NCBI GenBank assembly: GCA_965222765.1
Contig: CBDCVG010000002.1
Location: forward strand, 1 to 64,000
Direction of reading: 5' to 3'
DNA from: Caldora sp965222765
GTDB lineage: Bacteria > Cyanobacteriota > Cyanobacteriia > Cyanobacteriales > Coleofasciculaceae
Length of the DNA: 64,000 nt
The notes under the pieces: model-generated
What the model was told of the DNA's origin: nothing
Database searches by the model: none
The model's input: only the letters and a program-made list of their open reading frames with translations
Shown: positions 25,544 through 33,749 of the stretch, piece after piece
Numbering within the stretch: position 1 is the first letter of the stretch
How the letters are laid out: each line of letters starts with the position of its first letter
Translations under genes and position numbers: made by a program

Positions 25544-28114
25544 ATGTGGCTCAAACTCAGACAACAAATTTGGCAGTGGCGAGGAGTACTAATTACTGCC
25601 TCCAGCGTAGCAGGATTAGTCATTATGACAAGTTCTGCTGGATTGTTTCAGCTCCTAGAATGGGCCAGTTTTGACCAATTTTTTCGCCTGCGTCCCATAG
25701 AACCAGTTGATCCACACCTACTCATTGTCACCATTGATGAGTCAGATATCCAACAGGTTGGGACATGGCCGATTCCCGATGCTGTGCTAGCGCAGTTGAT
25801 TGAGAAGTTAAAGGAACAGCAGCCTAGAGCCATAGGACTTGATATTTATCGAGATTTGCCGGTGGAACCTGGCCACCAAAAAATAGTTCAAGTGTTCCAG
25901 TCTACACCCAACCTGATTGGTATCGAAAAAGCAGCTGGCAGCAATAAAGTTGCTCCACCACCAACCTTAAGCCAGCTTCAACAAGTAGCTGTGGCAGATT
26001 TACTCTTGGATGGCGATGGCAAGGTACGTCGAGGGTTACTTTCCATTAGACCAGAGGATGGTTCTACTAAATTAAGTCTAGGAGCTAAACTGGCGTTGAT
26101 GTACCTAGAAGCTGAGGGTATTAACCTCAAGCCGATAGATGATCAACGATTGGAGTTGGGTAAAGCAGTATTTGTCCCATTTAAGGGAAACGATGGCGGC
26201 TATGTTCGTGCGAATGAGGGTGGTTACCAAATTTTGTTGAACTTTCGTGGCACGCCAGAGAGTTTCCGCACTATATCGCTGACAGAGATTCTAGAGAACG
26301 GTTTACCGGCAGACTTAGCACATAATCGTATTGTCCTGATTGGCTCCACTGCAGAAAGTCTCAAGGATCTGTTTCAAACTCCCTACAGTAACAGTTTGCT
26401 TAGCAGTCCTCAACTCATGCCTGGTGTGGTAATTCATGCTAACTTAGCTAGCCAGATTGTGAGTGCAGCATTGGAAGGGCGATCCTTATTTAAGGTTTGG
26501 AGAGAACCAATTGAGTGGTTATGGATTGTAGCTTGCTCTTTTGCTGGTGCTACAGGGTGTTGGATATTGCTCCAGAGTAGCCGCTTAAATCAGCAGCTTT
26601 TCCTGAAATGGACAGTTTTGGGCTGGAGCATTTTTCTAGGAGGAGGCATTCTCATTACTGGAAGCTATTTAGCTTTTTTGGGCAGCTGGTGGCTACCCGT
26701 TGTTTCTCCTGTACTAGCTTTTATTGGTTCTGCCATTACGATCATTTTTTACCAAAACTTCTGGTTGCAGCAGGAAAAAGCTGATCTAGAAATCTTGCTG
26801 GAGACGACAACTGCACACTTCGATTCAGTTGAAGCTGTGCTGCAAGATCAAACAGAGGAGGCGATACGTGCAGGAGAGAAGCGGCTGATTCAATTTCTAG
26901 AAGCTGTACCAGTAGGAGTAGCAGTGATTGATGCCAATGGCAAACCCTATTATCTCAATCAAAAGGCACAAGAGTTATTAGGGAAAGGAGTGGAAGACTC
27001 AGCTACTTCTGAGGAATTGGCAGAAGTCTATCAGAACTATATTACAGGAACTAATCAACTTTACCCTGTAGAAAGCTTGCCTCTCATGCGGGCACTCAGA
27101 GGCGAAAGTAGTACTGTTGATGATATAGACATCCACCAAGATGACAAGATTATTCCGATAGAAGCTTGGGGAACCCCGATCTACGATGAAAAGGGCAACA
27201 TTACTTATGCGATCGTAGCTTTTCAAGATATCACCGAACGCAAACGGGCAGAAGCTGAGCGCACGAGGTTCACGAATGAGTTGTATCAACTCAACCAAGC
27301 CAATGCACGCTTTGTACCACGTCAATTCCTCCAGTTGTTAAATAAACAGAGCATTGTTGATGTGAAATTAGGTGAGGCAGTACAGAAAGAGATGTCGATC
27401 TTGTTTGCTGATATTCGTTCCTTTACTACGCTATCGGAACGAATGAACATAGAAGACAACTTCAAATTTATTAATGCTTATCTATCTCGTATGGAACCAG
27501 CTATTGCCGAAAATCACGGCTTTATTGATAAGTACATTGGTGATGCGATTATGGCTCTGTTTAGCGGCTGTGCGGATGATGCAGTTAAAGCTGCCATTGC
27601 CATGTTAAGACGGCTAGGAAAGTATAATATTGTACGGCAAACAGAAGAACGTTCCACTATCCATATTGGCATCGGTATCAATACTGGCTCTTTAATGCTG
27701 GGAACGGTAGGAGGACCAAATCGAATGGATGGTACTGTGATTAGCGATGCGGTTAATTTAGCAGCGCGCTTAGAAACGCTGACGAAAGAATATGGGGTAT
27801 CGTTGTTAATTTCTCACCACACGTTTTTGCAGTTGAAACATCCCGTTGAGTATGCCTTTCGTACTATTGATCGGGTAGCGGTGAAGGGTAAATCAGAAAT
27901 GGTGTCCGTTTTTGAAATATTTGAGGCAGATCCTCCAGAACTCCGCAAGGGAAAATTAGCCACCAAATCAATTTTTGAACAAGGTTTGTGGCGTTACCAT
28001 CAAAGTTTTTTCCAAGAAGCAGTTAAATGGTTTCAAGATTGTTTGGATATTAACCCTTCTGATCGAGCAGCACAAATTTATTTGGAACGCTGTCAAGAAA
28101 AATACCAAATTTAA
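25544..28114 (+). CDS. CHASE2-PAS-adenylate cyclase
   Basis: The 856-residue protein has an N-terminal membrane helix (about 14-38), an extracytoplasmic CHASE2 sensor (about 40-310, with PHLLIVTIDESDIQQVGTWP and NRIVLIGSTAESLKDLFQTP), and three membrane helices (about 325-405). A PAS domain (about 440-565, ending FQDITERKRAE) precedes the class III cyclase domain (about 605-790). Metal sites are MSILFADIRSFTTLSERM and FIDKYIGDAIMALFSG; the substrate motif is VISDAVNLAARLE. The C-terminal 50 residues resemble one TPR (GLWRYHQSFFQEAVKWFQDC). It probably makes cAMP in response to an external ligand or light-linked signal. It is the second cyclase gene in 6 kb. Confidence 0.92.
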   Translation: MWLKLRQQIWQWRGVLITASSVAGLVIMTSSAGLFQLLEWASFDQFFRLRPIEPVDPHLLIVTIDESDIQQVGTWPIPDAVLAQLIEKLKEQQPRAIGLDIYRDLPVEPGHQKIVQVFQSTPNLIGIEKAAGSNKVAPPPTLSQLQQVAVADLLLDGDGKVRRGLLSIRPEDGSTKLSLGAKLALMYLEAEGINLKPIDDQRLELGKAVFVPFKGNDGGYVRANEGGYQILLNFRGTPESFRTISLTEILENGLPADLAHNRIVLIGSTAESLKDLFQTPYSNSLLSSPQLMPGVVIHANLASQIVSAALEGRSLFKVWREPIEWLWIVACSFAGATGCWILLQSSRLNQQLFLKWTVLGWSIFLGGGILITGSYLAFLGSWWLPVVSPVLAFIGSAITIIFYQNFWLQQEKADLEILLETTTAHFDSVEAVLQDQTEEAIRAGEKRLIQFLEAVPVGVAVIDANGKPYYLNQKAQELLGKGVEDSATSEELAEVYQNYITGTNQLYPVESLPLMRALRGESSTVDDIDIHQDDKIIPIEAWGTPIYDEKGNITYAIVAFQDITERKRAEAERTRFTNELYQLNQANARFVPRQFLQLLNKQSIVDVKLGEAVQKEMSILFADIRSFTTLSERMNIEDNFKFINAYLSRMEPAIAENHGFIDKYIGDAIMALFSGCADDAVKAAIAMLRRLGKYNIVRQTEERSTIHIGIGINTGSLMLGTVGGPNRMDGTVISDAVNLAARLETLTKEYGVSLLISHHTFLQLKHPVEYAFRTIDRVAVKGKSEMVSVFEIFEADPPELRKGKLATKSIFEQGLWRYHQSFFQEAVKWFQDCLDINPSDRAAQIYLERCQEKYQI

Positions 28115-28183
28115 AAGTCATATATTTTTGTTGTTTAGATATTTTTTCAAGCTATGGAAGGTACTCAATCTGCCTTAAAAAAG

Positions 28184-28206
28184 GCCCTAGAGTCGGACTC
28201 TAGGGC
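28184..28206 (-). terminator. Hairpin GCCCTAGAGTC-G-GACTCTAGGGC
   Basis: A perfect 11-bp inverted repeat. Read on the minus strand it is followed by GGCCTTTTTTA, which is terminator-like, but no minus-strand gene ends here. On the plus strand it could still protect the 3' end of the cyclase transcript. Its orientation is therefore uncertain. Confidence 0.55.
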
Positions 28207-28386
28207 TTAACCAGGGTGCATCTACCATTCAATCATTCTGGAAATATAGCGATTATCCGGAACATTTTTAGTAATTTTTTCAATGTTCTGGAGCTAATCT
28301 TTTGCTAAAGCTTTGGTACACTAGTGCAGCACGGGAGAAATAAGTGACCCGTTTAAAAAGGTTGTACAGTAAGCTTTCTTCCCTAT

Positions 28387-29232
28387 ATGCCTGACTCCAC
28401 TGAGTTAACCAACAAAGAAAAGCCTCCATCTATCTTGGCGCCAGCAGTCTATATCATTGGTGCTGGCCCAGGAGATCCTGACTTATTGACTATTCAGGCA
28501 GTTAAAATTCTCCGACAGGCGGATGTAATTGTCTTTGCGGATTCCCTAGTACCTAAGCAGATTCTGCAAGATGTTCGTCCCGATGCTGAAATTGTCCGCA
28601 CTGGCAATAAAACCCTTGAAGAGATTGTACCCCTAATGATTGAACGGGTGCGATCGCAAAAATCTGTAGTACGTCTCCACTCTGGGGATCTAAGTCTTTA
28701 CAGTGCTATCCACGAGCAAATGCAAGCTCTCTCGGAAGCGGAAATTCCCTTTGAAGTGATCCCAGGTATTAGCGCTTACCAAGCAGCTGCAGCCAAACTA
28801 GGCGTTGAACTTACAGTACCGGGATTGGTACAAACCATTATCCTTACCCGCATCAGTGGCCGTGCTTCAGCAGTACCTGAAGCAGAGGAATTGGCATCTT
28901 TAGCAGCTCATCAAGCTAGTCTCTGCCTTTACCTGAGCGCTCGTCACATTGAAGAGGCTCAGGATAAACTTTTAGTACATTATCCAGCAGATACACCCGT
29001 AGCAATCTGCTTCCGCATTGGTTGGCCTGATGAAAAAATCTGGTTAGTTACCCTTGACAAAATAGCAGCAGTTACTCAAACAGAGAATTTGATCCGGACA
29101 ACACTTTATCTCATTAGTCCGGCACTAGGGAAAGTAGGCAAACAATCTTGGCAAAATTTCACTACAGCTCGTTCTCGTCTTTATCACCCTGAACACAATC
29201 ACTTGTTTCGCTCATTTAAAAGGCAAGAGTAA
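28387..29232 (+). CDS. cobM: Precorrin-4 C11-methyltransferase
   Basis: The 281-residue tetrapyrrole methylase has the SAM-binding loop VYIIGAGPGDPDLLTIQAVK near residue 20 and the second motif VVRLHSGDLSLYSAIHEQM near residue 94. The pattern FEVIPGISAYQAAAAKLGVE follows. This is CobM/CbiF, which methylates C-11 of the corrin ring in cobalamin synthesis. Length matches the family. It is not in an operon with other cob genes. I looked for a cobalamin riboswitch in 28207-28386 and found none. Confidence 0.93.
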   Translation: MPDSTELTNKEKPPSILAPAVYIIGAGPGDPDLLTIQAVKILRQADVIVFADSLVPKQILQDVRPDAEIVRTGNKTLEEIVPLMIERVRSQKSVVRLHSGDLSLYSAIHEQMQALSEAEIPFEVIPGISAYQAAAAKLGVELTVPGLVQTIILTRISGRASAVPEAEELASLAAHQASLCLYLSARHIEEAQDKLLVHYPADTPVAICFRIGWPDEKIWLVTLDKIAAVTQTENLIRTTLYLISPALGKVGKQSWQNFTTARSRLYHPEHNHLFRSFKRQE

Positions 29233-29414
29233 TATCGTCAGAAATCTATAAATTCTTGTGTTTCGCAAAGTACATCTGTTCAATTTGTAAACTTACGGGA
29301 GTGGATTAGTTATATGCTTCGCCGACAACTAAAATCCATGTAATTTTAACCGCAAGGAGCGTTACGGACTTATACAGTAGGATAAAGTCAGTTTCTTAAT
29401 GGGAGGCTACAAGT

Positions 29415-29789
29415 ATGACTCAAGCACCCGATCAAAATTCAACAATTATTCGTACAGAACGAGGCTTGACCATTGCAGGAACGCGCATCACTCTTTATGA
29501 TGTGATGGACTATGTGAAAGCTCAGTATCCTCCAAAGTTTATCCGTTCTCTATTTGACCTCACACAGGAGCAGATCAATGCTGCCTTAACTTACATTGAG
29601 GCACATCGTACTGAAGTCGAAGCCGAGTATCAGATTATTCTGAAGCAGGCGGCAGAAAGTCGGCAGTATTGGGAAGAACGCAATCGTGAACATTTTGCCC
29701 GTGTTGCAGCAATGCCACCCGAACCAGGTAGAGAGGCTCTTAGGGTAAAACTTCGAGAACAGAAGGCTAAACACGAAGTAGAAACATGA
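29415..29789 (+). CDS. DUF433 antitoxin-like protein
   Basis: The 124-residue protein carries the DUF433 pattern IIRTERGLTIAGTRITLYDVM followed by DLTQEQINAALTYIEAHRTE, a probable helix-turn-helix. A charged C-terminal helix (about 85-124) may bind the toxin. Its TGA stop overlaps an ATG of the next gene in the ATGA arrangement, so the pair is translationally coupled. The role as antitoxin is inferred from the pairing with a PIN-like protein. Confidence 0.8.
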   Translation: MTQAPDQNSTIIRTERGLTIAGTRITLYDVMDYVKAQYPPKFIRSLFDLTQEQINAALTYIEAHRTEVEAEYQIILKQAAESRQYWEERNREHFARVAAMPPEPGREALRVKLREQKAKHEVET

Positions 29790-30185
29790 TTGTTCTTATT
29801 GACCATAATCTTAGGGGGACATGCAGAGATCCTATTGGGCAATATTGCTAGTCAGGGTTGGTTAGAGCTACTTCCAATTCGTTTTGTGGCCTTTAAGGAA
29901 ATTAATCTTTCAATAGATAGCAGTGATCGAGTTGTTTGGAGAGTTGCTCAATCAAGTCAAATGATTTTACTCACAGCCAATCGAAGTATGAAAGGTGAGG
30001 ACTCACTAGAGCAAGTTCTTCGCGAGGAAAATACAGCAGATTCCTTGCCTGTCATTACAATTGAAGATCCTGACCGATTTTTAGATGATCGAGTTTACCG
30101 CAATCGTTGTGTTGACCGTATCCTTGAGATTTTGGTTGATATTGAAAACTTTATAGGGGTCGGTCGTCTTTTTGTCCCATATTGA
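29786..30185 (+). pseudogene. PIN-like (DUF5615/VapC45-type) toxin gene with a G-run frameshift
   Basis: The natural start is ATG at 29786, overlapping the DUF433 stop, giving MIVLIDHNLRG. In the run of five G near 29815-29820 the frame then shifts; with four G the protein would read MIVLIDHNLRGHAEILLGN and continue intact to 30185. The Asp of LIDHN and the later LTANRS and DPDRF motifs fit the PIN-like toxin fold. As sequenced, the full frame could only be entered from TTG at 29790. This may be inactivation, phase variation or a sequencing error. Confidence 0.65.
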
Positions 30186-30395
30186 TCACTTCCCCAATAA
30201 TTGTCTCTTATCACTTTTGTTGGTAATACATTGCCATCTCATCGGTATCCCGAACTCAGCGCATTCCATTATTGAAGGGTTATAGCTTTTGGTGACCATC
30301 CTTAGCGACTGCTAAACTTATGATAACTATATGTCAGCAGGGGTGAATGGCAAAGAAGCCGCGACGGAAGGTCTAAACTCAAAAAACAAAAAAAT

Positions 30396-30779
30396 ATGAG
30401 CGAGATAAAATGTCCCAAGTGTAGTGGGACCTTAGAACAAGTTGTGTACGCAGATATTGAAGTAGATCGGTGTACAGATTGTAAAGGAATTTGGTTTGAT
30501 TCCCTAGAAGCTCAAAAACTCAAGGAAATTAAAGGTTCCGAGAGTATAGATATTGGTGACCCTACCACAGGTCAACAATTTAATGAAATGGGTAAGATTA
30601 ATTGTCCAAAATGTGATACCCAAATGACCAAAATGGTTGATCTCAATCAGTCTCATATTTGGTATGAAAAATGCCCTGTCTGTTATGGTATTTGGTTTGA
30701 TGCAGGAGAGTTTAGGGATTTCAAACAAGAAAATTTACTAGATTTGGTTAAAGATATTTTTGCTAAACAAAGAGCGTAA
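30396..30779 (+). CDS. Double zinc-ribbon (zf-TFIIB) protein
   Basis: The 127-residue protein has two similar zinc-ribbon units. The first is CPKCSG...CTDCKGIWFDSLEAQKL and the second is CPKCDT...CPVCYGIWFDAGEFRDF. Each has four Cys with the conserved GIWFD. These zf-TFIIB family proteins are common, small and uncharacterised. Duplication of the ribbon within one protein is typical. A GGTGTTA heptamer array begins directly after the stop codon. Confidence 0.85.
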   Translation: MSEIKCPKCSGTLEQVVYADIEVDRCTDCKGIWFDSLEAQKLKEIKGSESIDIGDPTTGQQFNEMGKINCPKCDTQMTKMVDLNQSHIWYEKCPVCYGIWFDAGEFRDFKQENLLDLVKDIFAKQRA

Positions 30780-30780
30780 T

Positions 30781-30813
30781 AGGTGTTAGGTGTTAGGTGT
30801 TAGGTGTTAGGTA
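30781..30813. repeat. Heptamer STRR (GGTGTTA)n
   Basis: Four or more units immediately after the zinc-ribbon gene stop codon. Confidence 0.9.
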
Positions 30814-30918
30814 TTACTCACATCTTGCACTAGTACATAAATATAGAGAAATGAAGACTAACCAATTAAAATGAGTCTTACCTTAACCTCTAGATCCTAA
30901 AATTTAACACCTAATACT

Positions 30919-31674
30919 TCATTTAACAAAGGTATTGAATCTATCAGATATTGCCTGTAACAGCAATGATCGCCCTTCGTTGATGAGGAAAAAGTGATTG
31001 CCAGGGAACATTTCTTGTGAGAAGGAACTTGTTGTTTGTTCACGCCAAGCGGCTAATTGCTCAGGGTTGACTTCTTGATCTTCCAAGCCGCCAAAAGTCC
31101 AGATAGGGCAATCCAGAGGCAGTTCTGTGGTATAAGTGTAAGTGTTGTTAAGAGCTAAGTCTGCTCGCAGGATAGGCATAAAGACCTGCATTAGCTCAGA
31201 ATTTTGCAGCACGACTTCTGAAGTACCTCCCTTAAGGCGCAAATCTTCCAAAAATTCAGCATCGGACAATTGGTGAGTGAATGGTTTTGGGTAAGGGATT
31301 TGGGGAGCGCGACGACAAGCAATGAAAAGCTGCGAAGGTATGGGGAAGTTCTGACGACGGAGTTCACGGGTTAGTTCAAAGCTAATCAAAGCTCCCATAC
31401 TGTAACCAAAAAAGGCAAAGGGAAGGTCTAAATAAGGCGGCAAGACTTCCATTAGAGACTGAATTAGAGGCGAGATTTCGGTGAAAGGAGGTTCCCGGAG
31501 ACGAGTTCCCCGTCCAGGTAGTTGTACGGGACACACTTCAATTTCGGATGGCAATTCGTTTGCCCAGAGGCGAAAGATGGGAGTACCGCCACCAGCGTAG
31601 GGAAAACAGAACAAACGCAGATGAGCTTGAGGATTGGGTTTAGGGTAGGGGAACCAAGGATTTTTTTCCGTCAT
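30919..31674 (-). CDS. Type II thioesterase (alpha/beta hydrolase), orphan
   Basis: The 251-residue protein has the GrsT/TEII pattern: LRLFCFPYAGGGTPIFRLWA, nucleophile motif GYSMGALISFELTREL (Ser), acid region FGGLEDQEV (Asp), and catalytic His in PGNHFFL. TEII enzymes hydrolyse wrongly acylated carrier proteins in non-ribosomal peptide and polyketide assembly lines. No NRPS or PKS gene lies in this window, so it may serve a distant cluster. It is flanked by unrelated single genes. Confidence 0.88.
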   Translation of the reverse strand: MTEKNPWFPYPKPNPQAHLRLFCFPYAGGGTPIFRLWANELPSEIEVCPVQLPGRGTRLREPPFTEISPLIQSLMEVLPPYLDLPFAFFGYSMGALISFELTRELRRQNFPIPSQLFIACRRAPQIPYPKPFTHQLSDAEFLEDLRLKGGTSEVVLQNSELMQVFMPILRADLALNNTYTYTTELPLDCPIWTFGGLEDQEVNPEQLAAWREQTTSSFSQEMFPGNHFFLINEGRSLLLQAISDRFNTFVK

Positions 31675-31802
31675 CTGTATTTCTACGAGAAAATTTTACA
31701 AATTATTGAGGGCTGGCATATATTCAGCTTAAGTTGCTAATGCAAGGAGGCAGAAGGCAGGAGGGAAGGGGTGAGCGAAAAAAAGAGTGGGGGGAATGAT
31801 GA

Positions 31803-31868
31803 GCAGACGCGGGGACGCGGAGACGCGGAGAATTGAAGTCCCACCCAAAATTTCGTTCACCCGGAGGG
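31803..31868. repeat. Dispersed repeat R5, non-coding copy
   Basis: GACGCGGAGACGCGGAGAAT through CCCACC and ATTTCGTTCA matches 46214-46289, which is inside the triple glycosyltransferase gene. Confidence 0.75.
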
Positions 31869-31951
31869 AAGAAAACTTGTATAATAATCTGTTTCACCTT
31901 TTTTAACTGGTGGGTTATTTCCGCCGTGCTCTAGTAGGGGCATCCTGTTCG

Positions 31952-32917
31952 TCACTTTTCTTTGACTTCGGGAACTTGATAGTTATTTGATTGTGCTGGC
32001 TGCTCTATATCTGGATTTCCCGATTGCTCTATATCTGGATTTCCCGATTGCTCTATATCTGGATTTTCCGGCTGCTCTGTATTTGGATTTCCCGATTGCT
32101 CTGTATCTGGATTTCCCGATTGCTCTGTATCTGGATTTCCCGATTGCTCTGTATCTGGATTTCCCGGCTGCTCTGTATCTGGATTTCCCAGCTGCTCTGT
32201 ATCTGTGTCTCCCGGCTGCTCTGTTTCTGTGTCTCCCGGCTGCTCTGTTTCTACTTCCTCAGAATAAAAGGATTCACTATCTTTCCCTCCTCGTAACAAG
32301 TATTGCCGGTAGAGCAACTCCAACTCATTCCCTGCTTTACGGAAAATTTTGACCTGGTTGTACCATAAAGCTTGGAAAATGCGATAAAAAATAAAACTGA
32401 CAATTGCGACAATTAGCCCCGCAGCTGTACTAATTAGTGCTTCCCCGATGCCCGAATTTACACCAGCTGTTGAAGCAGTTCCCAGATCGGAAATATTAAT
32501 TGAACCTAAGGCTTTAATCAAACCCAAAACTGTACCCAGCAATCCCAGTAGGGGAGCTAGAGTAATAATCGCTTCTAAAAGCCTGTGTCCCCGCTGCATT
32601 GAGGCCAACTCGTCGTCAGCAGATGTTTCTAGAGCTAGCCGAAACACCTCAGGATCCGGTTGAGGAAGCCTTAGGGGAGCAGATAGATACCGTCCGATTG
32701 GTTGTCGCCGTGACTGAAAAGCAATCTCCCTTGTTGCTTGCCAGTTGCGACTCCCAGCATCTAGCACTCGTTTGAGAATTGATTGTTCCCGAGATAGGAT
32801 ACTTATCCAAAACCAAATACGCTCAAAGATTACGCCCAAAGCGAGGACTGATAAAACCCACAGTGGCCATAACACCCACCCCGCTTTTTCTATCATTTCG
32901 ATCATTCCATCATCCAC
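31952..32917 (-). CDS. MotA/TolQ/ExbB family proton-channel protein with repeat-expanded tail
   Basis: The 321-residue protein has three membrane segments in the ExbB layout (about 10-32, 118-140 and 160-185). The family motif region LLEAIITLAPLLGLLGTVLG and GIGEALISTAAGLIVAI are present. ExbB-type proteins couple the proton gradient to an ExbD partner, but no exbD gene is next to it. Residues about 221-308 consist of 11 units of an eight-residue repeat (PDTEQSGN variants) encoded by a 24-bp tandem repeat. This acidic tail is not part of the family. The start could also be the Met at residue 5. Confidence 0.82.
   Translation of the reverse strand: MDDGMIEMIEKAGWVLWPLWVLSVLALGVIFERIWFWISILSREQSILKRVLDAGSRNWQATREIAFQSRRQPIGRYLSAPLRLPQPDPEVFRLALETSADDELASMQRGHRLLEAIITLAPLLGLLGTVLGLIKALGSINISDLGTASTAGVNSGIGEALISTAAGLIVAIVSFIFYRIFQALWYNQVKIFRKAGNELELLYRQYLLRGGKDSESFYSEEVETEQPGDTETEQPGDTDTEQLGNPDTEQPGNPDTEQSGNPDTEQSGNPDTEQSGNPNTEQPENPDIEQSGNPDIEQSGNPDIEQPAQSNNYQVPEVKEK
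31991..32254. repeat. 24-bp in-frame tandem repeat in the exbB-like gene
   Basis: Eleven degenerate units of about CTGTATCTGGATTTCCCGAT plus TGCT encode the acidic DTEQSGNP tail. Other frames are also open only because of the repeat length. Confidence 0.9.
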
Positions 32918-32970
32918 AGTAGACCTTTTACCTCCCTTGATTGCTAAGCAAAATTTTTTTTTAGTAATGA

Positions 32971-33081
32971 GGACTTACACACTCAACTGTCATGCTGAGG
33001 TGATAGTGAAGCATCTAGGCACCCTCGGATATCCTTCGCTATCGCTCAGGATGACATAATTCCGTTACGGTGCGTAAGTCT
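32971..33081. mobile_element. MITE family M1, copy 3, with 9-bp target duplication
   Basis: This 111-bp element begins GGACTTACACAC and ends GTGCGTAAGTCT. It is flanked by identical 9-mers TAGTAATGA at 32962-32970 and 33082-33090, a clear target-site duplication. It carries the family body TCATGCTGAGGTGATAGTGA and TCCTTCGCTATCGCTCAGGA. Confidence 0.9.
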
Positions 33082-33281
33082 TAGTAATGAGCAAGCCATT
33101 CTTTCCAATTTTAGGGATTTAGAGCCACTTACAAAGCATTGACCCAAAAAAATTGGGTTTCAAGCCTCGTCCTACCTTTAATTCGAGGAGCGTTAATCTA
33201 CCCAAACAGGCGGGTTATCCACACCGGATGTCTCTGAGAGCATCTGGCAAGATTAATAGTAACGGAAGAGTTAACATCTCA

Positions 33282-33584
33282 ATGAACAATTTTTCTTTGC
33301 AATCAATTTACAACTGGTATCGCAATACCCTTCGCAACCCCAAGTACCGTTGGTGGATCATCTTGGGAACTCTAGTTTACGTTTTTAGCCCCATTGATAT
33401 TTCTCCTGACTTTTTCCCGATAGTTGGACAAATTGACGATGTCTTGTTGCTGACGGTGCTGATTTCTGAAGTTTCTCAGTTGGTAATCGATGCTGCTAAA
33501 ACTCGCAAAGAGCAAAAGGTTGCTGCTAACCCCAGTGATTCTAGTAATGATGCTGTAGACGTTGATGCTGTATCTGTTAAGTAG
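33282..33584 (+). CDS. DUF1232/YkvA-family membrane protein
   Basis: The 100-residue protein begins MNNFSLQSIYNWYRNTLRNP. I chose the start at 33282 because a GGAAG site precedes it; the longer frame to 33153 runs through non-conserved sequence. The conserved core WWIILGTLVYVFSPIDISPD followed by FFPIVGQIDDVLLL is the DUF1232 motif. These small proteins are membrane-associated and of unknown function. The C-terminus is acidic and variable. Confidence 0.85.
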   Translation: MNNFSLQSIYNWYRNTLRNPKYRWWIILGTLVYVFSPIDISPDFFPIVGQIDDVLLLTVLISEVSQLVIDAAKTRKEQKVAANPSDSSNDAVDVDAVSVK

Positions 33585-33635
33585 CTCCTTGCAGAAGAGA
33601 GTTGGGGGAACTGGGGAGACAAGAGAGAAATTCTC

Positions 33636-33730
33636 AATTAGCAATTAGCAATTAGCCATTAGCAATTAGCAATTAGCCATTAGCCATTAGCCATTAGCCA
33701 TTAGCCATTAGCAATTAGCCATTAGCCATT
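33636..33730. repeat. Long heptamer STRR (GCAATTA/GCCATTA)n
   Basis: About 13 units of two interleaved heptamer variants, the longest array in the window, at the 3' side of the kinase gene. Confidence 0.9.
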
Positions 33731-33749
33731 CCCAATTCCCAAACCAGCC

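Noticed and set aside
28207..28386. Cobalamin riboswitch before cobM
   Set aside because: I found no B12-box-like sequence or matching stem arrangement in this gap.
31987..32352. Plus-strand frames of repeated hydrophobic residues
   Set aside because: They are the reverse side of the exbB-like tail repeat.
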